A stretch of 64,000 nucleotides of DNA, from the NCBI RefSeq assembly GCF_001907975.1, contig NZ_CP017834.1, forward strand, positions 1,693,027 through 1,757,026, written 5' to 3'. A program made the position numbers and the translations under genes. The notes under the pieces are model-generated. The model worked only from the letters and a program-made list of their open reading frames with translations. It searched no databases and was not told the origin of the DNA. Shown here one piece after another: positions 1 to 8,851 of this stretch; position 1 is the stretch's first letter; each line of letters starts with the position of its first letter. Source of the stretch: Silvanigrella aquatica. Lineage in GTDB: Bacteria; Bdellovibrionota_B; Oligoflexia; Silvanigrellales; Silvanigrellaceae.

Positions 1-588
1 GAAAATTAAAAAATATAAAGCGTTTTTACCGTAATCATTTGTATTTTTAATATTTTCATCTGAATATTCATTTATCATATTTGTAATTGAAGAAATTGAT
101 TCTTCTAGCTTTTTAAAAATTTCATTAAACTGCGTGATTGTGCTTCGAGCCTCTATATTTCTTTTTTCTAATGTCAGTTTGGTGATTTTATCAGATAATT
201 CATTATATTTTTTTGCATCTATTAATATTGAGTTTAAATTTTCATGAATTTTTTTATTTAAAGTTAAAGAACTAATAGCGGTTAAATTTTCTAAAAAACT
301 TTGTTTGAATTTTTTTCCTTCTTCGGCTAATTCTTTTAATTTATCATAGTTTTTTGAATCAGAAGCCATTATTATTCCATATATATTTGATCTAACTCCA
401 TCGTGAAACATATCTGCAATTGTTACATTTTTGATTGCAGGAATTATTTCGGTAGAGAATTTATTAATTTTCTCATTGTAAAATTTATTTAATTGAAATG
501 GGATTAAACCAATAAGGAATATTAGTAAAATCATGAGTGATGACAATGTCCAAAGTCTTTTTCTAATTGTCCAAACTTTATTTTTCAT
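1..588 (-). CDS. Methyl-accepting chemotaxis protein, N-terminal part (cut by window start)
   Basis: Translating the complement from the ATG at 588 gives 196 residues with no stop before the window edge. It starts with a basic stretch (MKNKVWTIRKRLW), then a membrane segment at about residues 13-31, then a mostly helical periplasmic region rich in Lys, Glu and Asn. This is the layout of an MCP with a helical-bundle sensor. The text 'TIADMFHDGVRSNIYG' closely parallels 'LVDMVHDGLRGNVTD' in the complete MCP at 2868-4457, so the two are paralogues. It lies 10 bases downstream of cheW and is probably co-transcribed with it. The signalling domain lies outside the window. Confidence 0.85.
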   Translation of the reverse strand, partial: MKNKVWTIRKRLWTLSSLMILLIFLIGLIPFQLNKFYNEKINKFSTEIIPAIKNVTIADMFHDGVRSNIYGIIMASDSKNYDKLKELAEEGKKFKQSFLENLTAISSLTLNKKIHENLNSILIDAKKYNELSDKITKLTLEKRNIEARSTITQFNEIFKKLEESISSITNMINEYSDENIKNTNDYGKNALYFLIF

Positions 589-598
589 ATTAAATTCC

Positions 599-1081
599 TT
601 ATGAATTTATAGCAAAATTCGTATTTTCATTTATTAACTTCAATTCTTCATCACTAATTGACGAAAGTAAGTCTATAATAGTTATTGGTTTTTCTTTTAA
701 AATATAGTTTCCAATAATAAATTTTATATCTATAGAATACTTCATTTCATTATTTTTTTGAATTTCTTCGTTATTTATTGTTTGAACAGAAACTAAATCA
801 TCAACAATAACTCCAATACTTAAATTATAGTTTTCTACAATTAATATGGTTCCATTGCTTTCTTTATCAATAAATTTTGGTGAAATTTTAATTCTAAAGT
901 CAATTATACTTATAATTTTACCTCGTAAATTAATAATTCCTTTGAAATATGGAACCATAAAAGGAACGGGTTTTATGTTAATAGGTTTAATGACTTCTTT
1001 AATCTGTAATAAATTACAAGCATATTCTTCATTTAATATCTTGAATATGAGATATTTATTTTCGTCTTCATTGAATTCCAT
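599..1081 (-). CDS. cheW: CheW chemotaxis coupling protein
   Basis: CheW is the cytoplasmic adaptor that links chemoreceptors to the kinase CheA. The 160-residue product is the usual CheW length and shows the family pattern: an early 'YACNLLQIKEVIKP', then 'VPYFKGIINLRGKIISIIDFR' (the GxxNLRG-type signature at about residues 42-62), then 'GVIVDDLVSVQTI'. The start codon overlaps the end of cheA by 14 bases, which implies translational coupling. It sits between cheA and an MCP gene in a minus-strand operon. Confidence 0.93.
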   Translation of the reverse strand: MEFNEDENKYLIFKILNEEYACNLLQIKEVIKPINIKPVPFMVPYFKGIINLRGKIISIIDFRIKISPKFIDKESNGTILIVENYNLSIGVIVDDLVSVQTINNEEIQKNNEMKYSIDIKFIIGNYILKEKPITIIDLLSSISDEELKLINENTNFAINS

Positions 1082-2777
1082 TATAACTCCAAATATTAAT
1101 CAATTGGCTTAGATTTAGGACTAGTGCTGGCTCCCCATTTCCTAAGACGGTAGTAGCAATAATTCCAGGTATACCAATGAGTTCTTTAGATAATCTTTTA
1201 AGTACAATTGTTTGTGTATTTATAATTTCATCAACTTGAAAAGAAAATTTCTTACCTAGATGATGAATTAATACTCCATTTTTTTCACTCTGAATATTTA
1301 AATCTAAAGAACTATTTTTAAGGATTTTATTTAATGAAATTATGGGAATTATTTCATTTCTTAATGTAAAAACTTCGCTACCATTTATTCGGCTTTCAAT
1401 TTTAAATTTTTTATGATCTACAATTTCTGATATTTGAGATTCAGGAACTACAAATAGTTGATTATTTGATTTAAAAATTAATCCTTTTATAATAGATAAA
1501 GATGAAGGTAATGAAATAATAAAAGTTGTTCCTATATCAATTTCGGTCTCAATATCAATACTTCCTTTTAGTTCTAAAATAACATTATTAACAACATCAA
1601 GACCTACTCCTCTTCCTGAAATTTCAGAAATTTCATCTTTGGTAGAAAATCCGGGCTTAAAGATGAGTCTCTGAATTTCTTTTTTTGTTAAATTATTTTT
1701 TGATTCAATAATTCCTTTTTCGATTGCTTTATTTAATATTTTATTCTCATCAAGCCCTTTTCCATCATCCTTTAAAGAAATTTTTACATTGCCTTCCTCT
1801 TGCATTGCTCTTAATTCTATTGAACACTCGATTGGCTTATTCTTATTTATCCGATCTTCTTTACTTTCAATGCCATGATCAATTGCATTTCTTATTAAGT
1901 GTGTCAATGGATCTGTTAACTTATCTACAATTAGTTTATCTAGCTCCACATCAGATCCAAATGATTGAAAATGAATAATTTTTTCTTGTTTTACAGAAAG
2001 GTCTCTTACAATTCGATTCATCTTTTGAAATTGTTGATCTAATGACATCATTCTTAGTGATAGCGTAGTTTCTTGTAACTCTTGAATATTTTTATCCATT
2101 TGCGAAATAATATTTCTAATATCCTGTGGTAGTGAATATTTTATCGATTTTTCTTTTAAAATATTTTGATCAATGACAACTTCTCCAATATAATTAATTA
2201 AATTATCTAGTTTATTTACATTTACCTTTAAATATTCATCAGTTTTTTTCTTTTTATCTAATTCATTATTATTTATTTCTATTGATTTTGAAGTTAAAAT
2301 TCCCTCTTTGTTTTCTATAATTTTATTATCTAATTTATTAAATATCTCAAAACCTTGAGATATAGTATTAACTTTATTCTCACAAGCGCTTTTCTTTAAT
2401 AAACTCATTATTTTATCAATACTATTATTAATATTATTATGAACAAAAAAGGGATCATTTTGAATTGATAATATCCATTCATTAGCTATGGAATGGATTT
2501 CGAAAAATAGATTTAAAACATTTTCATCAAATTCTATTTCACCATTTTTAATAAATGTTAAAAGTTCTTCAACTTTATGAATATAATCAGTAAATTGATT
2601 TAATCCAACAGAAGCAGATGAACCTTTTAGGTTATGTGCAATTCGAAAGAGTTTATTGAGCGATTCATGTGAATTAGATTTGTCAATATTTAAGCAAGTT
2701 ATTTCCCACAAAGCTAAATTCTCAATTGCTTCTTCCAAAAATATATTTATAAATTGATTTTCAATATTAATATTCAC
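1068..2777 (-). CDS. cheA: CheA chemotaxis histidine kinase
   Basis: CheA phosphorylates itself in response to receptor signals and passes the phosphate to CheY/CheB. Domains in order: an HPt domain (about 1-110) with the phospho-accepting His48 in 'RIAHNLKGSSASVG'; a long, poorly conserved Asn/Lys-rich linker (about 130-180) where a P2 response-regulator-docking domain would usually lie; a dimerisation helix pair (about 185-250); an ATPase domain with 'LIRNAIDHGIES' (N box), 'DDGKGLD' (G1) and 'SGRGVGLDVV' (G2); and a C-terminal CheW-like domain. At 569 residues it is shorter than most CheA proteins, mainly because no clear P2 is visible. The start is GTG. No cheY, cheB or cheR is visible in the window. 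Confidence 0.95.
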   Translation of the reverse strand: MNINIENQFINIFLEEAIENLALWEITCLNIDKSNSHESLNKLFRIAHNLKGSSASVGLNQFTDYIHKVEELLTFIKNGEIEFDENVLNLFFEIHSIANEWILSIQNDPFFVHNNINNSIDKIMSLLKKSACENKVNTISQGFEIFNKLDNKIIENKEGILTSKSIEINNNELDKKKKTDEYLKVNVNKLDNLINYIGEVVIDQNILKEKSIKYSLPQDIRNIISQMDKNIQELQETTLSLRMMSLDQQFQKMNRIVRDLSVKQEKIIHFQSFGSDVELDKLIVDKLTDPLTHLIRNAIDHGIESKEDRINKNKPIECSIELRAMQEEGNVKISLKDDGKGLDENKILNKAIEKGIIESKNNLTKKEIQRLIFKPGFSTKDEISEISGRGVGLDVVNNVILELKGSIDIETEIDIGTTFIISLPSSLSIIKGLIFKSNNQLFVVPESQISEIVDHKKFKIESRINGSEVFTLRNEIIPIISLNKILKNSSLDLNIQSEKNGVLIHHLGKKFSFQVDEIINTQTIVLKRLSKELIGIPGIIATTVLGNGEPALVLNLSQLINIWSYNGIQ

Positions 2778-2867
2778 CTCAATTCTGTTTTTTAGTAATA
2801 TTAATTGGATTCAGCCTGATTTTAAGTGAAATTTGTTCACCTGTCATTTTATAGTCATGAAATCAAA

Positions 2868-4457
2868 CTAATTAGAATTTTTATAGCTATTTCCATTTAT
2901 CATATAACTCAATGTATCAATGATTTTAGTGATTTCATTTGCCTTAATATTCAAGTCAACACCTGATTCTGCAGAAATTGTAGAAATATTTAAGTTATTA
3001 TTTGTTGTTTTTTCAAGATCATTAATCGCACTCACAATTTCACTAATTCCATATTCTTGCTCTTTTGTAGCGAGACTTATATCAATGACTGATTTATTAA
3101 CTAAAATAACATTCTCCACTGTCTCCTTCATAACTACAGCACAGTTATTAGCAATTTGATTGCTTTCTTCAATATTTTCATTTCCAATTTTAAATGACTT
3201 ATCAACTTCGGAGGTTGTTTCAAAAATAATTTTTTCAACTCTATCAATACTATCTGCAAGCATTAAATTAATATCCTTAGCAGCTTCGCCACTTATTTTT
3301 GCAAGATTGCCAATTTCCTCTGCAACAACTGAAAAGCCTTTACCATGCTCTCCTGCTCGAGCTGATTCTACGGATGCATTAAAAGAAAGAAGTTTAGTTT
3401 GAAATACAATATCATTAATTACACTTGTTTTTGCAGAAATTTCTGAAATTAATTTTATTATTTCTTTAATTTTTTTATTTCCATGATCTACCTGACTAAT
3501 TATTTCAGAGTTGCTATTTTTAATTTTTTTAATGCAATTAATCAATTGAAAAACAATTTTCTCTCCATTTTTTACTGCAATTTCAGAGTTTTTTGACATT
3601 TTTGTGGACTGCTCTGATCCTTCGGAGGTTTTTTTAATCATTGAATTAATTTCAAGAACGGCAGCAGAAGTTTTTTGTAATGATTCATTTTGTTGAATAG
3701 TACTAGAGCTCAAATCTTGTGATATGCTTTTTATTTCAACAGCTCTTTTTAAAATACTATTGCTTTGTAAAAATAAATCATCTATTATCTGATTTATCAT
3801 TTTGTAAATTTTTGATATTATATAATAGGAAAATATCATACTTATAGATGCAAATAAAATCATTAAAATTATACTGATTGTTTTTAATTTACCAGAAATA
3901 CTATTAGAGTTAAGAATTTCAATGTCTGTTTCTTTTTCTATTTTGCTTGAAATTTTTTCTAATTCTGATTCAAGTTTTTTAAAAATTTTCGTGAAATTTT
4001 CTTGCTGTAATGAAGCTTCTTTTTTATTGTTTGAAAATGAATATTTAATCACTAAAGTGCTTGTTTCAAGATATTTATTTATTATGGGAATGACTTCTTT
4101 AATTGAATCCTTTATGTCATCTTTTAAAGGCAATTTTTCGATATTCTCAATATATTCTTTAAATTTTTTAATTATTTCTTGATTTTCTTTTAATACTTCA
4201 TCCTTTTCGGATTGTGGAGCATTTGTCAACGTGAGTAATAAAGCATCTGTTACATTTCCTCTAAGTCCATCATGAACCATATCTACTAATAGTGTATTCT
4301 TCATCAAAGGAAAGAAGTTGTTCCCTAAATTATTAATATATCCATTTGATATAAATGAAGAAAAAACGCTGAATGTTCCTAAAATCAATATATTTGATAG
4401 AACAACTATCATTAATAGCAAAAACCATTTTTTTAATGAAAAATTTTTATTACTCAA
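2868..4457 (-). CDS. Methyl-accepting chemotaxis protein
   Basis: This is a 529-residue transmembrane chemoreceptor. A first membrane helix lies at about residues 12-33, a helical periplasmic sensor at about 34-185, and a second membrane helix at about 190-215. A long cytoplasmic coiled coil follows, with the conserved hairpin tip 'INDIVFQTKLLSFNASVESA', then 'RAGEHGKGFSVVAEEI'. No clear HAMP signature is visible by eye after the second helix. There is no C-terminal CheR/CheB-binding pentapeptide. It is the first gene of the minus-strand group MCP-cheA-cheW-MCP and ends 90 bases before cheA. Confidence 0.93.
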   Translation of the reverse strand: MSNKNFSLKKWFLLLMIVVLSNILILGTFSVFSSFISNGYINNLGNNFFPLMKNTLLVDMVHDGLRGNVTDALLLTLTNAPQSEKDEVLKENQEIIKKFKEYIENIEKLPLKDDIKDSIKEVIPIINKYLETSTLVIKYSFSNNKKEASLQQENFTKIFKKLESELEKISSKIEKETDIEILNSNSISGKLKTISIILMILFASISMIFSYYIISKIYKMINQIIDDLFLQSNSILKRAVEIKSISQDLSSSTIQQNESLQKTSAAVLEINSMIKKTSEGSEQSTKMSKNSEIAVKNGEKIVFQLINCIKKIKNSNSEIISQVDHGNKKIKEIIKLISEISAKTSVINDIVFQTKLLSFNASVESARAGEHGKGFSVVAEEIGNLAKISGEAAKDINLMLADSIDRVEKIIFETTSEVDKSFKIGNENIEESNQIANNCAVVMKETVENVILVNKSVIDISLATKEQEYGISEIVSAINDLEKTTNNNLNISTISAESGVDLNIKANEITKIIDTLSYMINGNSYKNSN

Positions 4458-4560
4458 ATTACTAACCTTTTTCTTTAAATTATATTTCTATAGTCGGAAA
4501 TTTTTTTGAAAAAAAGCTATTATTATATTTTTATATAGTCAATAATTTGATGAAATAGAA

Positions 4561-4590
4561 TCAATTGAGTTTTTGCAAAAACTCAATTGA
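4561..4590 (-). repeat. 30-bp perfect palindrome over the stop codon of the hydrolase gene
   Basis: TCAATTGAGTTTTTG is followed directly by its exact reverse complement CAAAAACTCAATTGA. The palindrome covers the last nine sense codons and the TGA stop of the minus-strand hydrolase gene (residues SIEFLQKLN). As RNA it can fold into a long hairpin; the downstream minus-strand sequence starts TTCTATTT, so it may act as a weak terminator or as a 3' mRNA stabiliser. Confidence 0.6.
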
Positions 4591-5328
4591 TGCGGTAGCA
4601 AAGTTTTTAAAATTATCTTGATGAATAACATGCCCTGCATTTAATTCTAGATATTCGGTATTGTTGCGTTGGGCAGTCATTCTTTCCATTTGCTCCCGCG
4701 TTGTAATGCGACTTTCGTTTCCGCGTAAAAGCAATGCAGGACAATCAGAAGCAAGCCAGTCATCCCAATGATTGCCACAAAGAACGCGGTTTGATGCCAT
4801 CATTTCCGACGGGTCAAAAGCAAGACGCCAACCACATTCGACCTGACGAATAGAATCTTGAAAATAAGGTAAAAATCGGGAGCCAATACGATTTTCAAGT
4901 GACTCTTTACTGCTGAAAATACCTTGCCATGCAAGGCAAAAACTCATGTCATCTTCAATTTCTGCTGCAATATCCTCTATTATTAAACCACGTACAAATT
5001 TGGGATAGCGCGCTGCAAATTGAAATGCGTTAACACCGCCTAATGAATTTCCTAGAATAACCGCTTTTTCTATTTTTAAATGCTTATACAGCAAGCATAA
5101 GTCATTTATATAATCGTCTCTGGTATAAGACGAAGCATGATCACTATATCCATGGCCGCGTTGATCTAGAGAAATCAATCGCCAATGAGGCTGTAAAATA
5201 GTTGCAAGTGGATTAAAGGTAACAGCTTCCATCATATGTGCATGTAGAGCAATAAGAATTTCCCCTTCCCCACCAGAGTCAAGATAGGAAAGCGACAGAT
5301 TCTGGGATAAAAATGAGAATCGTTGCAT
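4561..5328 (-). CDS. Alpha/beta-fold hydrolase
   Basis: The 255-residue product is a single-domain cytoplasmic alpha/beta hydrolase. The nucleophile elbow is GNSLGG with Ser95. The catalytic His is probably His233 in 'NAGHVIH', and the acid is likely near 'LLLRGNESRI' (about 200-208). 'LDQRGHGYSD' is the usual post-beta-4 motif of esterases and dienelactone/epoxide-hydrolase relatives. The substrate cannot be told from sequence. It is divergent from a TetR-family regulator across a 128-base region carrying a perfect operator-like palindrome, so it is probably the regulator's target. Base composition is less AT-biased than its neighbours. Confidence 0.88.
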   Translation of the reverse strand: MQRFSFLSQNLSLSYLDSGGEGEILIALHAHMMEAVTFNPLATILQPHWRLISLDQRGHGYSDHASSYTRDDYINDLCLLYKHLKIEKAVILGNSLGGVNAFQFAARYPKFVRGLIIEDIAAEIEDDMSFCLAWQGIFSSKESLENRIGSRFLPYFQDSIRQVECGWRLAFDPSEMMASNRVLCGNHWDDWLASDCPALLLRGNESRITTREQMERMTAQRNNTEYLELNAGHVIHQDNFKNFATASIEFLQKLN

Positions 5329-5380
5329 AAAATGTCCTTACTAAATTTATTTTTTCGAGAAGTTATTGATAAAGAGTATA

Positions 5381-5431
5381 ATAATATACTATATTTACTA
5401 TAGTATATTATATTGGATATATTATACTATA
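5381..5431. promoter_or_regulatory. Probable TetR-type operator in the divergent promoter
   Basis: ATAATATACTATA (5381-5393), a 5-base spacer, and the exact reverse complement TATAGTATATTAT (5399-5411) form a perfect 13-bp inverted repeat. A further similar half-site, ATTATACTATA, lies at 5421-5431. The element sits between the hydrolase and tetR starts, the usual place for an autoregulatory TetR operator. The assignment to this regulator is inference from position and symmetry. Confidence 0.7.
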
Positions 5432-5456
5432 TTTAAATAGTCAAGAAGGTCTGAAT

Positions 5457-6089
5457 ATGAAAAGAACTTATAATATTAAAAATAGAAAAATACAGGCTAA
5501 GCAAACTAAAGAACGCATTCTAAACTCGGCAAAACGGCTTTTCGAAATACATGGCCTTGATGGTGTAACAATAGAATCTATAGCAAATGATGCTGAAGTT
5601 TCTGTCCCTTCTGTTTATTCCCTTTTTAAGTCTAAAATTGGTATTTTAAGCGCTGTTATCGACATGGTAATAGATAAAGAACAATTTGAAATTCTCGCTC
5701 AAAAAGCAAGTCGGGCAAAAACTTTGCGGAGCTATGTTAAAATATCAGCTCAAATGGCTTCACAAATGTATAATACTGAAAAAACTTTTATGAATGCTTT
5801 ACGAGGAGCATCTAGTTTAAGCCCTGAACTTAAAAAAATTGAAAAAGTGCATGAAGAAAGACGGTACCAACGTCAGGAAGAAAGTCTTAAAATCATAGCT
5901 AATCAAAATAAATTTAAAGAAATAATTAATTTTAATAAAGCAAGAGATATTCTATGGGCTTTTACAGGACGTGATATGTTTCGTTTACTAGTTATTGAAC
6001 GTGGCTGGGAACTTCTTGAATACGAAAAATGGTTGGCAGAATCTCTTTATCAATTGCTAAAGAATGATTTTGTAATATCAATAAAGTAA
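5457..6089 (+). CDS. TetR-family transcriptional regulator
   Basis: This 210-residue protein has a typical N-terminal TetR DNA-binding domain: 'RILNSAKRLFEIHGLDGVTI' followed by 'IANDAEVSVPSVYSLFKSK' (the helix-turn-helix, about residues 22-68). The C-terminal half is helical and variable, as expected for the ligand-binding and dimerisation domain. The ATG at 5457 follows AGAAGG with normal spacing. It is divergent from the alpha/beta hydrolase and most likely represses both genes through the intervening palindrome; the ligand is unknown. Confidence 0.9.
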   Translation: MKRTYNIKNRKIQAKQTKERILNSAKRLFEIHGLDGVTIESIANDAEVSVPSVYSLFKSKIGILSAVIDMVIDKEQFEILAQKASRAKTLRSYVKISAQMASQMYNTEKTFMNALRGASSLSPELKKIEKVHEERRYQRQEESLKIIANQNKFKEIINFNKARDILWAFTGRDMFRLLVIERGWELLEYEKWLAESLYQLLKNDFVISIK

Positions 6090-6234
6090 AAAAATTATAT
6101 TTGAGTAATTTTGGGTATCAGGACTCTTGTGGGAAAAACAATATTTTGTTAATTCGGAGTTGCAGAATAAAAATTTTTTTAATAAATTATTTTCTGAAAA
6201 ATGTGGTTAAGTTAATTTTATATAGGTTGTTTTT

Positions 6235-6975
6235 ATGATCAGAATTAAAAAAATTTGTTTATCACTATTAGCTCCCCTCATATTCAGCTCATGTATTACG
6301 TCGGTTGGAAAAGTTAACTATAATCAATATAATATGACTAATTCTATCATGAAAAACTCGAAAAATTTAAATATGAGGGTGCAATCAACTAAACGATCTT
6401 TTTTTTGGACTTCATGCGAAGATCTTGTGCAATCTGTCTTAGATGATTTGAATGAACAAACAAAAGAATTTGGAGGAAATTATATTGAGAATATCAGATT
6501 TACAACAATAGATAATCCCTCTACAACAACTCCTGTGTGCGAAACTGATTGGGGTTGGGCAATTGCATATGTTGCTCCTGTTTTTGGGCCTTGGGTGAAA
6601 TCTGCCAGTGCGAGTGGAGATCTTGTCTATGTTGACTCGCTAAATACCAATTTGAGCACTTTAAAAAAGAAAAGCTCAGAAACGGAACCTATTGTAAAAG
6701 TTTTTGATGAGTGCTCAAAAGTTGTTGTTGGTAATTCTGAAAAGATAGTTTGTGGTGACTCAAAAGATCGCGTGCTGCAAAAATGGGGAACGCCCTCATC
6801 GGTTTCTCCCTCTTCAAAACAGTGGTGCTATAAAAAATGTTTAATTGAATTTAATGAAGGAAAATTGTCAAATTATGGTGGAAATTGTGCTTTAGATAAA
6901 ATAATGAACGACTCTTTTAATCCTAAAGAAAATAGAATTATTATTCAGGATAATGTAAAAAAAATATGCTATTAA
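6235..6975 (+). CDS. Hypothetical lipoprotein
   Basis: The 246-residue product begins with a type II signal peptide (MIRIKKICLSLLAPLIFSSC), with the lipobox FSSC placing the modified Cys at residue 20. The mature part contains 'DLNEQTKEFGGNYIENIRF' (about 77-95), which resembles small envelope lipoproteins of the DUF4156/RcsF type. It also has five or more cysteines in the C-terminal half ('SKVVVGNSEKIVCGDSKDRV', 'WCYKKCLIEF'), possibly disulphide-bonded. The 'RVLQKWGTPSSV' segment recalls the start of SmpA/OmlA-like repeats. No function can be assigned. Confidence 0.75.
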   Translation: MIRIKKICLSLLAPLIFSSCITSVGKVNYNQYNMTNSIMKNSKNLNMRVQSTKRSFFWTSCEDLVQSVLDDLNEQTKEFGGNYIENIRFTTIDNPSTTTPVCETDWGWAIAYVAPVFGPWVKSASASGDLVYVDSLNTNLSTLKKKSSETEPIVKVFDECSKVVVGNSEKIVCGDSKDRVLQKWGTPSSVSPSSKQWCYKKCLIEFNEGKLSNYGGNCALDKIMNDSFNPKENRIIIQDNVKKICY

Positions 6976-7047
6976 ATGTTAAATCTTTCCTGATGCAGAT
7001 ATTTGTGGTCATAATCTTTTAGTAGTTATGCAGTTTATTTTTAATCA

Positions 7048-7223
7048 TACTACTTTTGATTCGTATATATCCACTTGATAATGACATTTTAAATGCTTAT
7101 AGAACTTTGGATATTATTCCTGGCAAAGAGTGAGATCCTTACTTAGCAAACTTAATTGACGGAGAAAAATTCCAAGAAATATCATTACTCCTTATGTTAA
7201 AAAAATTCCTTAATTATTTTTAG
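7048..7223 (+). pseudogene. Possible remnant of an unidentified protein gene
   Basis: One forward frame reads like protein (LIRIYPLDNDILNAYRTLD..., then DPYLANLIDGEKFQEI...), with an in-frame TGA at 7131-7133 and no start codon. It runs into the 3' end of the opposite-strand methyltransferase gene. The amino-acid usage looks coding, but this is a weak call based on composition only. The rest of 6976-7209 shows no other feature. Confidence 0.25.
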
Positions 7224-7941
7224 TTGCCACTAAAATCAAATAGGGCGAGCTTGATAATTCATCCTGCCATTGAAATGGTTCTTCTTTTTTTCCCAGAGGA
7301 TAATAAAATTTTTTTAAATGAAGACCTGATTCTTTTACACATTGTTTATAGTCATTTTCAGTCCAATAATAAGCTGAAAATTCAATTTTAGCATTATTAT
7401 CAAGTGCTTTGACTATTTTCCCGCTTTTTAAATTTTCATTTTCTGGATACTTATTATTATAAAGAAGAAAATTTTTTGAAATCATATAGGCATATTCACT
7501 TCCTGTTATAGCAATAATAGCCCCATTTTCTTTTAATAGTCTTTTCCATTCCTTAAAATAATTTACCATTTTTTCAGCGGAACTTATTTCAAATAAGACA
7601 AAACTTGAAAAAATCAAATCGAAGGAATTGGACTCAATAAAACTCATATTATTATTAATTTTATGAAAATGAATATGTGGAAAATTTATTTTTGATTGCT
7701 TTAACATTTCCTGATCAATATCAACACCAGTGACATTATAATTTAAATTATGTATAAATTCAGTTGAGTATCCTAAACCACAACCAAAATCTAAGACATT
7801 TTTTCCTTTAACGTATTTATTTAAAAGAAATGGAATGTCTCTAAAAGCTAAATATCTTGATAGTAAGTTATTTGTATTTGAATAAATTAAAATATCTTCA
7901 GTTGATTTTTCTGCGCCTGAAATATAAGAATTATGAGTCAT
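7210..7941 (-). CDS. Class I SAM-dependent methyltransferase
   Basis: A 243-residue cytoplasmic methyltransferase. Motif I is 'VLDFGCGLGYSTEFI' (about residues 49-63), followed by 'VTGVDIDQEM' (motif II acid) and 'FDLIFSSFVLFEIS' (motif IV region). The substrate is unknown; it resembles small-molecule (Methyltransf_11/25 type) enzymes. It follows the M15 peptidase gene on the same strand by 18 bases and may be co-transcribed with it. Confidence 0.88.
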   Translation of the reverse strand: MTHNSYISGAEKSTEDILIYSNTNNLLSRYLAFRDIPFLLNKYVKGKNVLDFGCGLGYSTEFIHNLNYNVTGVDIDQEMLKQSKINFPHIHFHKINNNMSFIESNSFDLIFSSFVLFEISSAEKMVNYFKEWKRLLKENGAIIAITGSEYAYMISKNFLLYNNKYPENENLKSGKIVKALDNNAKIEFSAYYWTENDYKQCVKESGLHLKKFYYPLGKKEEPFQWQDELSSSPYLILVATKNN

Positions 7942-7959
7942 TTTTTCTCCTATTTAAAA

Positions 7960-8631
7960 CTATTTTTTAATAATTTTCTTCAATTCTGACTTTTCGAAGT
8001 GCTGATAATCCTGAGATTTTTTCCATTCCCCACCCCATTTCCAGCCTCTTTTTATAAAGGCTTTATAAGTCGAATCGTTTAAAATAATAATCCCAGGTGC
8101 CTTTAAACTTCTATCTACGAATGACTTGCCATTCTCTGGTAATATCATATTTTTATAGACATAGGGATTTATTTTTGTATTAATATCAATAGCAATGCCA
8201 TAGCTATGCAATGAGAAAATATTTTTTTTACCTGTCATAGTTCTGCAGTTAAAAGCAGAAGTATTATTTTCCTTCATAGCTGCAAGATCATCACCATGAA
8301 AGGAATCCATTAACTCCATTTTCTCAATTTGAAATTTATTATAATACAATTCCTTAAATATTTCTGTGACTTCTTTTGCAATTAATTTATGAACAATAAT
8401 TTCACCAATATGAACTTTATTATCAAATCCAAAAAATGATAAATTTAAGTAGCGTAAGTCTTTTAGCAAAACAGGGCAGCCTTCATGCCAAGTAAATTGT
8501 TTCATTTTATTTTTCATGTCAGCAGGAATTTCAGAAATATTTGCTTCAAATTTATTTGTTTTATTATCATTTGCAAACGATAATTTTGATATCATTATAA
8601 AAATGAGAAAATATAACCTTAAAATTTTCAT
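7960..8631 (-). CDS. M15-family D-Ala-D-Ala carboxypeptidase-like protein, exported
   Basis: Reading from the ATG at 8631 gives 223 residues starting with a signal peptide (MKILRLYFLIFIMISKLSFA). This start is preferred over the upstream ATG at 8655 because AGAGGAC lies at the right distance and the signal peptide then begins at residue 1. The catalytic zinc motifs of VanY/M15 peptidases are visible: 'SLHSYGIAIDIN' (SxHxxGxAxD) and 'SQDYQHFEK' (HxE-like) after 'GWKWGGEWK'. The probable role is trimming peptidoglycan peptides in the periplasm, or lysing other cells. It is upstream of a methyltransferase gene on the same strand. Confidence 0.85.
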   Translation of the reverse strand: MKILRLYFLIFIMISKLSFANDNKTNKFEANISEIPADMKNKMKQFTWHEGCPVLLKDLRYLNLSFFGFDNKVHIGEIIVHKLIAKEVTEIFKELYYNKFQIEKMELMDSFHGDDLAAMKENNTSAFNCRTMTGKKNIFSLHSYGIAIDINTKINPYVYKNMILPENGKSFVDRSLKAPGIIILNDSTYKAFIKRGWKWGGEWKKSQDYQHFEKSELKKIIKK

Positions 8632-8851
8632 TTTGTCCTCTTTTAAGTTGGTCATCTTAAAATACTTTTCTTGAAGATATTAGTTAAAGTTAAAATTCTT
8701 CTAATTTTATAATTTTTATTAGGAAAAATGAAATAAAAATTTCTTAAAATTTATTTATATAAAAATATAATTCAAATTACTTTTTATATAAATAAAAATA
8801 ATTTTAAAAAAGTAAACAATAATAATTTTATGAAGAAAATAACTGAAAAAA

